Both the position numbers and the translations under genes were made by a program. DNA of 53,653 nt from Ceraceosorus guamensis (Eukaryota > Basidiomycota > Exobasidiomycetes > Ceraceosorales > Ceraceosoraceae), in assembly GCF_003144195.1 (NCBI RefSeq), contig NW_020290093.1, forward strand, positions 1 to 53,653, written 5' to 3'. Shown here in pieces: positions 1-8,928 of the stretch; the first letter of the stretch is position 1, and the number at the start of each line of letters is the position of its first letter. The notes under the pieces are model-generated. The model worked only from the letters and a program-made list of their open reading frames with translations, was not told where the DNA came from and did no database searches.

Positions 1-22
1 GGGGCAAGAGGCGCCGTTATGC

Positions 23-2169
23 TCACCTGAAGCGATGACCATAGTGATCGTCTGGCAGACGACGATTTCCCGCTCCGTACAGCTTCTCCCGAGCTGTCAA
101 GCCCAGCTGCTCATCCTCTCCAAAGCCCTTGGGCGCCTGATTGACAGCCGTCGAATTCGTCTTCTTGTTGCTGGGCCAATCCGAGGGTGCTGCGCCCGCT
201 TCGGGATAGTCTGACCACATGTGACCTCGCTTTTGCAGCTCGGGCACTAGCAGCTGAACAGTGTCGAGGAAGGTGCCTGGCGAGATGGCGCTGTGAAAAG
301 TGGAGGGGTGGGTGATGGACGTCAGTCAATGCGTTTGTCTCGCATTTGCTGCAAGGCACTCACTAGGCCAAGCTGGTCAAAGCAAAGGCAAGGTGACAGG
401 TCCGGAAAGAATTAGCACAATGGAGCTAGCTATCGCAAGTCTTGGCTTGAAAATGAACTCACTTGAATCCGTCCACGCCAGCTTCGTTGACCCACTCCTC
501 GAGCTTGTTCGCAACAGTGCTAGCGCTTCCCACAATGAATGGTCCCAATCCTCCAATCTTGAGCTGGTTGGCGACTTCGCTCTTGGTCCATTTGCCAACC
601 GTGGGGTCCGCTCTAGCAAATCCCTCCACAGCAGACTTGATCGCATTGCCCTCAGGCAGATCGCGCAGCTCCTCGTCAGGGGCGTAGCTCGAGAGATCTA
701 TGCCCGTCCACCCTCCAAACAAGGCCAAAGCGCCCTCTTCAGATGCATTGTTCAAAAAGTCTCGATGCTTCGCCTCGGCTTCCTCGTCCGTTTTGCCGAC
801 CTGCAAGAGCGCAAAGTGGAGGCGCATAAGCTGCATATTCAGCGGCAGCACCTAATTTGGCAAGGTATTGCGAACTCACGATGGGCAGCAAGAGGGCAAG
901 CACGCGAAGCTTCTTGGGGTCACGACCCGCCTCCGCAGCGGCCTTGCGAGCTCCATCGACTCGAGATTTGGCTACTTGGGGTGCGTGAGCAGCTATGAAG
1001 ATCACTTCAGCGTGCTTCCCTGCAAATGCAAGACCAGGGCCGGAAGAACCCTAGACGATGACAAAATAACGTTTGGGATAAGATGCGAGCTCAGTGACTC
1101 GCGCATGGAATCAATGCTTGCCCGGTCTCTACTGACAGCTTGAAAAATGACGGGAGTGCGCTGCAAGCTTGGCTCGCAAATATGAGGGCCAGGTACCTCG
1201 TAGTACTGAACGGGCAAGCAAATGGACGACAAGACAGAGGGTTGTCAGTACGAGAAAGCACAAGACGACCTGCCTTCCTGCCCAGCATTTGAGCACTCAC
1301 CTGGCCCTTGTGCTTGATGTCGCGGACTCTTTCTGGGTCCGCGTAGAGGGGTTTGCTAATGTCATGTTTGACAGCGTCGTCGGCCCAGGAGGATTCCCAA
1401 AGCTTGTACACGACCTGCGAGAGGTTTGCGCCAGTGAGTGGAACGCAAAAGCGGTGCATCTAGCGGGGTCATGCCCGACTCAGACTCACATCCATGTACT
1501 CGTGGGCGACTTCATATCGCTTGGCATGCAGTTCCTGGTTTCTAGCGCCGAATTGACGAGCAGCAGAGTCCAGATAGCCTGTGACCACGTTCCAGCCTAC
1601 TCTTCCGTTGGTGAGATGATCCAGCGTGCTGAAACGACGAGCGAGAGAATAGGGATGCTCGTACGAGGTCGTGGCCGTCAGACCAAACGTGAGGTGCTTG
1701 GTGGCTGTGGCCATGGCGGGCACAGTGAAGAGCGGGTCGATCAAACTGCGATTGCGACGACGATGAGAGCGAGAGCGCGGAGGGTGAGTGAATGCAACGC
1801 GTCAGATAAGAGTGGTTGACGAAATCCTGTCAATGCTCACGGGATCTGAGAGCCGGTAGCGAGAGAAGGAGCGAGGGACTTGGTGTACACGTCGTATCCT
1901 CCCCATACATCGGCCAAAAACAAACCGTCGAACTTGCCTCCTTCCAGCAGCTTGGCCAAGTCGGTCCAGTAAGAGAGCTTGTTGTGGAAGATGGACTTGT
2001 CGGCTGGGTGAGCAAAAGATCCCGGAGATTGGTGACCCGAGCAGCCCATGGCGAATGCGAACCTGAACGCAGAGTTTAGGCCCACTTGTTAGTGTCGGCT
2101 TCGACGAGTTCTGTATGCTAAAGCTCGGTGCATTAAAACTCACATCAGCCATCTCTTTTGGTCCGACAT
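23..2169 (-). CDS. FMN-dependent luciferase-like monooxygenase (NtaA/SnaA/DszA family)
   Basis: Eight exons on the minus strand: 2169-2144, 2062-1841, 1745-1490, 1414-1301, 1205-1137, 1050-880, 800-463 and 290-23, giving 487 residues. All junctions are GT-AG and keep frame. Family landmarks appear in order: MGCSGHQSPG near the N-terminus, GLFLADVWGGYDVY, DPLFTVPAMATATKHLTFG, NGRVGWNVVTG, RTPVIFQAGSSGPG, and PGTFLDTVQLLVPELQKRG at the C-terminal end. Known members are flavin-dependent oxygenases of xenobiotic or sulfur compounds that use reduced FMN from a separate reductase. The substrate here cannot be told. The 26-nt first exon is supported because it restores the conserved start of the first beta strand (KRWLMFAFAMG). 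The end is less certain: the last codons overlap a good donor (AG/GTGAGC at 28-22), so another exon could lie beyond the left edge. The family call is firm; the exact C-terminus is not. Confidence 0.88.
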
Positions 2170-3235
2170 CTTGAGTGCAGTGGGGTACGAAGTCAAAACC
2201 AAGTAAAGGGCGGGAATCGCAGGCAGTAGGAGCTGTGATGAGGGCTAAGAAGCAAGAGAGACTGCAAGCTCCTTGATGATGCTCGTGGATTAGAAAGTCT
2301 TTCACGACCGCGATTCGATCATCTCATACAAGACGTGGCTCGGGGCGCTATTCCTACTTGCAGCGGTTCTTCTCGATCGCGGCAGGGATCTCAAGAGTCA
2401 CGAGTGCAACTGAGATGAATCTCCACCAAGATTGGGTGGAGGCGTGCCATGTATGCGCGAGTTGAGCTGGCCACTGGGCCACTCGGCCGTGATTGCCTGA
2501 TCGCTGCCCATCCGTGCCACTCAGAGAGCATGCATTTACACTGTAGAGCGACGGCAGGCGGCAAAGGCAGGCCCCAGGTGGAGATCGACAACCGTGTATA
2601 TGAATGCAGTTCATCAGAGATGCTTTGTGGTGAATGTGTGATTGCTTGTGATATGTGCGTTTAGGTGCCGAATGCTAACTGCACATCAGCATGTATGCTG
2701 GTAGAAGAATCGTGTTAGTGTAGTTGAGCAGATGCTCCGTGCACGGCTCTTGCGCTCCCAATCGCGTTAATTTGCAGCTTTTGACGCGAGTTTTGCCTTG
2801 AATCGCGTGATTCAGTCACGTGTTGGGGCAATCCCCCTTCTTGACGGTCGAGAATATTTCACCAATCACGAGATCGGCGGGTACAGGTGAGCATGCCGCA
2901 CTCAAACTCGCGACTCAGCACTCACGTGACTGATGACTGTGACGGCAATCAAATCGCTGCTAGCTGTGCACGGACGTTGAGAAGGGAACGAATTGGCCGA
3001 GAAGGGGCACGCTCGGCCAATCTGAACTTGGCGGAGATGAGGAGCCTCGAGCGCTGCATGGCTGCAAGCAAACGAGCAAACAATTCACACAAAGACTCAC
3101 GACTACCCCATGCACTGCCACGACTACGTACGACAACCCACGACGGCAACCCACTGCACTCTCGTCACCTCTGCCTGCTCGGACAAGGGCCCTTGCGACC
3201 ATCTATCTGATCGCCGCCGCATTTCGCTCCGTTTC
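2170..3235. promoter_or_regulatory. Divergent spacer between monooxygenase and phosphoglucomutase
   Basis: This roughly 1.07-kb spacer serves two divergently transcribed genes. I see no credible coding frame in it. It holds two CACGTG E-box-type palindromes at 2817-2822 and 2923-2928; the second sits in the longer palindrome ACTCACGTGACT. It also has AATCACGA and ATCGCGTGATTC-like elements that recur in other spacers of the window. An in-frame upstream ATG at 3110 could extend the mutase by 42 residues, but that stretch does not resemble the family. Regulatory function is inferred from position only. Confidence 0.4.
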
Positions 3236-5330
3236 ATGTCCGGTCTGTTGGCTTCACGAAGCGCAGGAGGTGCGCCTCTATGCACCTCCACCTCTCCCTA
3301 CGCTCCCTCAGCTCTAGCATGGCTTTCCAAAGATCCCGACCAGCGCACACGAGATCAGCTCGAGTCTCTTCTCGCGCGTGACGATGCAGATTCGCACGCT
3401 GAGCTCCAAATGGCTTTCAAAGAAAGGCTGGCCTTCGGAACGGCAGGTCTGAGAGGTATCGTGGGACCAGGACCTGGTAGGATGAACCTGCTCGTTGTTC
3501 AAGAGACCACTTTGGGTCTCGCGAGGTTCGTCAAGGAAGAGTATGGAGAGGATGCAGCGAGAAATCAGGGAGTTGTCGTGGCATACGACGGAAGATTGGA
3601 TTCGGAATCCTTTGCAGCTTCGGCCGCTTGCGTCTTGGCTGCTCAAGGTATCACCGTTCACCTCTTCATGCAGAAAGCTCCAACGCCGCTTTGTGGTTTC
3701 GCCGTTCGGAAACTGCACGCGAGGGCAGGCATCGTCGTTACCGCTTCTCACAATCCGCCAGAGTATAATGGTTACAAGGTTTACAGAGCTGGTGGTACGC
3801 AGATCAACACGCCCATGGATGATCAGATTGCCAGGCACATCGACGAGGTGGCCAAAGAGACTAGAGCTCCCCTCTCCATAGACCTGTTGCAGGCTGTGCA
3901 GAAAGGCTTCATTCGCTGGCTAGAGCCGAGCATCTTTGATGAGTACGCGCAGGCCATCTTGGACCGCACATCGGCACCTTTATCACCGGCACCTCTCCAA
4001 CCAAAGGACTTTAAAGTAGCCTACACGCCCCTCCACGGCGTGGGCGCTCCTGTGGGCGAAGAGCTGTTGAAGAGGCGTGGGTACGCCTTCTTCACTGTGC
4101 CAGAGCAGCGGGAGCCGGATGGACACTTTCCCACTGTCAAGTTCCCAAGTGAGTGGTCCGTGGCACAAGGAACACGCATCTGACTCGCTGACGCGTCACC
4201 CCGCTCTGGCCGCAGACCCAGAGGAATCGGGAGCGATGGACAAAGTGATTGCGCTCGCCAACCAGCAAGGATGCGAGATTGCCATCGCCAACGACCCGGA
4301 TGCGGACAGGTTGAGCGTTTGCGCTCGCAACAAGTCGAGATCGATGATTCAGCTTTCTGGCGACGATATCGGATCTTTGCTGGGCGATGCATTGCTTCGG
4401 CGAGCGGAGAAGAGAGGGGCTGAACGAGGCTCGGACCTCAGCAAATCTTGGGTGCTCAATACCATCGTCAGTTCGAGATTGTTGGCTCGTCTAGCTCTCA
4501 AGTATGGCGCTTCGCACAGGGAAACTCCGACGGGTTTCAAATGGCTCGGACCAGCCGCGTCGCAACTTGAAGAAGCAGGCGACGAATTCTTGTTTGCTTA
4601 CGAAGAGGCTTTGGGATACATGGTGCTGAATCTGGTGTGGGACAAGGATGGTCTTTCTGCGCTGCTTTTGCTGGCCGATTTGGCATTCGAGCTTCGGCAG
4701 GAGGGCAAGACGCTGTTGGATAGGTTGGAAGAGGTGCACAGATCAGTGGGATTGGCCGTCAATACGCAGAGGACCATTCGCTTGACGCCTGGAATGAGCG
4801 GTGCAGAGGTGATGAAGAGGATCAGGAGCAACTTGCCAAGCAGATTGGGCGAGCACGAGGTGCTGCTGATCGAGGATCTGAAAGATGCGCCAAAGGCGCA
4901 GGATTGCAAAGAGGGACAAATGCCGAGCAGCGACGTGGTGAGGTTTTACTTTGAGACGCCCGACATCAAGAGGGGTACGGCGAGCTTGGAGGAGATCAGA
5001 TTGGGAGCGCCTAGAATACAAGTGAGTTCCATCCCGAATGAGTTCCACGTCGCTCTAAATTTGCTCACGCCTCGTGAGCCATGTTCCCGACGCAGGTCCG
5101 GCCGAGCGGTACGGAACCAAAGGTAAGCCGTGAAGGCCCATTTGCGCTTCAAGAAGAGGATCCGATTTGCTGACCCGGCGTCAATGACCACCTGCTTCCA
5201 GGTCAAGATATACTGCGAATCTGCTTTGAGTCCTTTACATCCCGACGCAGAGTATGCTACGGAACGGGTTCGTATTGCGAATCAACTAGAAGACATTGTC
5301 AATGTAACCTTTGACTTTCTGCGAGGATAG
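3236..5330 (+). CDS. Phosphoglucomutase/phosphopentomutase, PGM2-like
   Basis: Alpha-D-phosphohexomutase family enzyme that moves phosphate between C1 and C6 of glucose, or C1 and C5 of ribose, in the cytosol. Four exons (3236-4148, 4216-5021, 5096-5122, 5202-5330) give 624 residues, the usual length of the PGM2/phosphopentomutase branch. The phosphoserine loop TASHNPPEYNGYKVY holds the catalytic Ser at about residue 171. The metal loop DPDADR is at about 331-336, the sugar loop reads YEEALGY, and the phosphate loop RPSGTEPK is at about 575-582. The start at 3236 (MSGLLASRS) is chosen because family similarity begins about 25 residues later; the upstream in-frame ATG at 3110 adds unrelated sequence. 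The third exon is only 27 nt and encodes essentially just the phosphate loop. All catalytic elements are intact. Which sugar is preferred cannot be decided by eye. Confidence 0.93.
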
Positions 5331-5342
5331 CAGATGGAAGCG

Positions 5343-5475
5343 CACATCCACATCCACATCCACATCCACATCCACATCCACATCCACATCCACATCCACA
5401 TCCACATCCACATCCACATCCACATCCACATCCACATCCACCTCCACATCCACATTCACATCCACATTCACATCC
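5343..5475. repeat. CCACAT hexanucleotide tandem array
   Basis: About 22 consecutive copies of the 6-bp unit CCACAT, nearly perfect, with a few T or C variants at the right end. The array starts 13 bp after the mutase stop codon, so it probably lies in that gene's 3' UTR or transcription termination zone. Because the unit length is divisible by three, every frame is open, which creates spurious Thr-Ser and Asp-Val repeat frames that are not genes. Confidence 0.97.
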
Positions 5476-5569
5476 ATGCGCGCAAGCACAGACACGCGTG
5501 CATGTAGCAATACCTAGCATAGTGTCCAATACCATTGTATGGGGCGGCAAAGCGCTGCGTATTCACACT

Positions 5570-7053
5570 CTAGTCTACCTGGAAAAGCCCTTGGCGATCA
5601 GCCACGTTGATCTTAAGCTTTGCCAGATCCTCCTTTGAGTCTGGCAGACCAAGACCGGCAGTGATGACGTCGCCCGCAACGACTCTCCCAACACCCTGAG
5701 GAGTACCTGTGTGCGCGCGCGCGTATATCAGAGAACGACTGATGAGCCTCCTTCGCGCTTCGGATTCCCTTCACCGGACTCACCGGTCAGGACTAGATCG
5801 CCGACTTCGAGAGTCATGATGCTGGAAATGTATTCCAAGAGGTGCGGAATGTCAAAGATCATGTCTTGCGTATTGCCATTTTGCTTCATCGCTTCGTTGA
5901 CCTGGACACGCGGCAGGCAGGCAGGAAGGGCGAGCAGGATTGGCCGCAGAGCGAAGCAGAGCGGTTTGTCAGCCTTGCATTCTTACCAAAGACTCATCTT
6001 TCTTGACCCTTCTCCCTTTACCACTCACAGCAAGCCACAATCTGACATTGTGCGGATCGGCAATCTTGGACTTTTCGATGAGCGAGCTGCGCGGGGGAGA
6101 AGGTGAACAGAGTGCGGTTCGGTGTTTGCTGAGCTTGTCGCATTGGCTCGTCTCGGCTCGGCTCGGCTCGGCCGTTCGAGAGCTGCGTGGCTGGACATGA
6201 CGGCACAGCATTGAAGCTCTCACCTGACCGGATTAAAGGTGTCAAAGCCTTTGGCTGCGCTCCATGGAAGACCTGCTTTCTTTGCCTTGTCCTGAGCAAA
6301 GAGGAATGAAGCGAGATTGTTGGGCACGGCTTTACTGCACTATACGCGTACATGTCCCTCTCCTTTCACTCACCTGCAGGTTGCGAGCCGTCATGTCGAT
6401 ACCCAGCGCTAAAGCGAGCGCATCATTGCAACAGTACGAAGAGGAGGCGCGGGGGGAAAAGAATCGCATTTGCGAATAGGAGTGTAAAGATGCAGCCCGT
6501 TCATTGCGCTCTTCGCAGGCCCGCAATCTATCTCTGCCCCCTCCCCGGCGGGCATCCCACTCACCATAACCGCCGATATGCCTCTCCGCATCTGCCCGCT
6601 TCACATCTCGCGCTTCTTTGCCCACCACCACGCCGAGCTCCACTGCGATGCGAAGTGCGAGCGCGGAAGCAATGAGTTGTAAAAAGGGGGGTGCGTTACA
6701 AAGCGTCAATTCTCTGCTTATGCGTCGCATTTCCCCCCCCCCCCTCCCCCCCCCCCCCCCCCCCCCCCCCAATCCCGAGGTCGATGCGTGACTTCTTCGA
6801 GCCAAGCCGCCCATTGTGGCTAGACCCCCGACCAAAAGCTTCATCGCAGATCGCGCGACGCACCTTCAAAGTGAGCTTCGACGCCCTTGGGTATCAATAC
6901 GGTGCCTCCATCATCCAAGTAGCTCGTTGTAGGTTTCAAAAAGAAGAATGGGGAAGTGGGCACGGCATTGCCTAGCTCTTTGGCATGAGCTCCGAAATTC
7001 CGACCGATGGCTACGATCTTTTTGCCCGAATGACGAAAGGTGGAGATGGACAT
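5570..7053 (-). CDS. Fumarylacetoacetate hydrolase-family acylpyruvase (FAHD1-like)
   Basis: Seven exons (7053-6864, 6642-6565, 6408-6374, 6291-6224, 6086-6029, 5901-5784, 5706-5570) give 227 residues, matching FAHD1 (about 220). Known members hydrolyse acylpyruvates or decarboxylate oxaloacetate, often in mitochondria. Visible family marks are KKIVAIGRNFGAHAKELGN at the N-terminus, FFFLKPTTSYL, the metal ligands HFEVELG (Glu63 and Glu65) and Asp94 in GIDMTARNLQ, AKGFDTFNPV, and the closing block MTLEVGDLVLTGTPQGVG. Exon 3 is only 35 nt. Intron 1 is 221 nt, much longer than the others, and carries an almost unbroken run of 38 bases that reads as G in the transcript. The gene is divergent from the Bli-3-like gene and converges on the mutase. 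Substrate and organelle are inferred from the family. Confidence 0.92.
6733..6770. repeat. Poly-C/poly-G homopolymer tract inside FAHD1-like intron 1
   Basis: Thirty-eight bases of C on the plus strand interrupted by a single T at 6745. Because the host gene is on the minus strand, the primary transcript carries a G-run of this length. It lies inside the 221-nt first intron, clear of both splice sites. Exact length may be uncertain, since homopolymers are error-prone in sequencing. Confidence 0.9.
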
Positions 7054-7790
7054 GATTGTGAATGGGGGCTTGGCTTGCGTTCGCTCGCCTCGATAGGATG
7101 ACGCGGGAGCGGTTTGATCCGGTTTGATCCCCCTCGATGGACGTTGAGGGCAAGGAAATGGGTCTGCGCTGTCGAGTGCAAGGCAGAATGGGTCGCTGGA
7201 TTGTGACTCGACTGTAGCGTGCTGTGTATGGAGTGCAACGATCGAGCTGCTGCTGCTGTTGCATGCACCAATCCACCGCTCGACCGCGCGGAGAAAGCAC
7301 CTCAACTCCGCGGAGCCCATTTGGCGACTTGCCTACCTGGCCGCACGTGGGGAAAGGACATCCGCGGTCACGTGGCTATTATGCGGGATATGATCGAGGA
7401 AGATGCGGGCGCGGGCGCAGGCGGGTGCGCATTCGCATGCATGCAGGGTGCTGTGCGATGATTCAGCGCAGCAGCTATGCATGGCGTGTGCGTGCGTACG
7501 TGCGTGCGTGCGTGTATGCTCTGGATGATCTCGATTCGAGGCTTGCAAGGTGATCAGTCATCAGAGTCGAGCAGTCAGAGTCGTGAGTTGTCAATTTTGG
7601 AGTGGTGAGTCAGTATTGAGCACAAAAGTTGCAGTGACGACGTGCGTGCTCCACTAAGCGTCGATGGTACGAGAACTTCGTGCGAGCGCACACAAATTCC
7701 CCTTCCCTCACCACCACCCTGTCCTCGCAAATCCCATCATAACCCCCCTTTTGCAAGACATTTGACGCATTCGCACTACTATTGCACAAA
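7054..7790. promoter_or_regulatory. Divergent spacer between FAHD1-like and Bli-3-like genes
   Basis: A 737-bp spacer with no credible gene. It has two CACGTG palindromes 25 bp apart (7344-7349 and 7369-7374) roughly midway between the two starts, and a short GTGC/GTAC-type tandem stretch at about 7485-7515. Two direct copies of GGTTTGATCC occur near 7110-7130. Regulatory roles are inferred from position. Confidence 0.4.
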
Positions 7791-8702
7791 ATGGCTACGC
7801 ACGACCCCACTGCACAAAAGGCGTCCAGCCATGCTCAGCTGAACCCTTCGCAGAAATGGGACGAGGTTCAAAAATTCATCAAGGAGGTGCCCACCAGCAT
7901 GCTCGTATCCAACAGTCCTGACGGAAAGCTGGCGAGCAGGGCCATGAACGCGGCCACTGTCGAAGGCGGCATCTTTCACTTTTTCGTAAGTATCGTCATC
8001 GTCATCGTCGTTGTAATCGTCGTCATCATCTCTGCTCATTTCAGACAAGAGGAACAAGCAAGCTTGCATAAATAGTGTCCCGCGCGCTCAGCTGACGTCC
8101 TGCCTCCTCCTTCTTCCGTAGACCAACGTCGAGTCAGGCAAAACGAACGACTTGGAAAACTCTCCCCAGGTCAACGTGTCCTACCTGAACCCCAAGGATG
8201 GCTCCTGGGTATCGGTGAGCGGTACGGCTCGAGTGAACACGGACAGGGAGAAGATCAAGAAGCATTGGCATCCTTCCTTGTCCGCTTGGTTCAACAAGAA
8301 GGACGACAAGCACGATGGAACGGCCAATGACCCTCGCGTAGGCTTCATCGAGGTTCATCCTGATGAGATTAGGTACTTCAAGGTGAGCAGCACAACCTTG
8401 CATGCGCAAATACCCTTCAAGGGCGATTCGCTACCTCTCGCTTCTATGGCTAACAATCCTCTGTCCCTTTCGCTCGACCACCTTCAGTCCGACGGTGCAC
8501 TCAAGACTGCAATCGATGCGGCAAAAGCAGCTCTTACCGGAGGCGTGGCAGCACCTGGCAGCTTGATCATCATCACTCAGGAGGAGGTGAGTGGACATTA
8601 CAACTATGCTCCTGCTGCAATACGTACACTGACACTCGAGGTTGATCTTTCTGCTTTGGTAATAATCAGCTCAAGGTTCTCGCGGACCACTTCCACAAGT
8701 AA
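7791..8702 (+). CDS. Bli-3-like protein, pyridoxamine-phosphate-oxidase-type flavin-binding fold
   Basis: Four exons (7791-7985, 8122-8382, 8488-8586, 8670-8702) give 195 residues. Recognisable family elements are WDEVQKFIKEVPTSMLVSN, then SRAMN with a strand ending FHFFTNVESGKTNDLENSPQVNVSY, and the closing block WVSVSGTARV followed by PRVGFIEVHPDEIRYF. This matches the fungal Bli-3/general stress protein 26 group of the split-barrel FMN-binding superfamily. Bli-3 was named as a blue-light-induced gene in Neurospora; its reaction is unknown. The start codon is the first ATG. The first intron is rich in GTCATC-type triplets. No signal peptide or membrane segment is seen, so it is probably cytosolic. 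The gene converges with Gcn1, with stops 227 bp apart. The fold assignment is strong; the biochemical role is open. Confidence 0.88.
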
Positions 8703-8928
8703 ATGTACGCGAACAAGACGAGTTCAATAAACGCAATGGAGATCAAATAATGTGAATGTACCTTCATTTACCCAATGCTTTTTGTCTCTCCATACGGCAC
8801 CAAGACGTAGTAACGAGTCGCGATCAGCCGCCATGGTGACGATAGGATCAGACTCTGGGTTGCATTTTGCACTTGTTGGCTATTTGCCTTTTTTTTTTCT
8901 GCTTGGCCATTTCGATGGTATCTGATCT

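Noticed and set aside
3110-3235. Upstream in-frame ATG adding 42 residues to the mutase
   Set aside because: The extension does not resemble the family or a clear targeting signal; the ATG at 3236 is preferred.
5343-5475. Possible CRISPR-like or telomere-like array
   Set aside because: Contiguous 6-bp units without spacers and not the usual fungal TTAGGG telomere unit; a plain minisatellite.
5286-5550. Repeat-encoded frames (Thr-Ser, Asp-Val and Cys-Gly repeats) over the hexamer array
   Set aside because: Open only because the repeat unit is six bases long; no flanking coding sequence.
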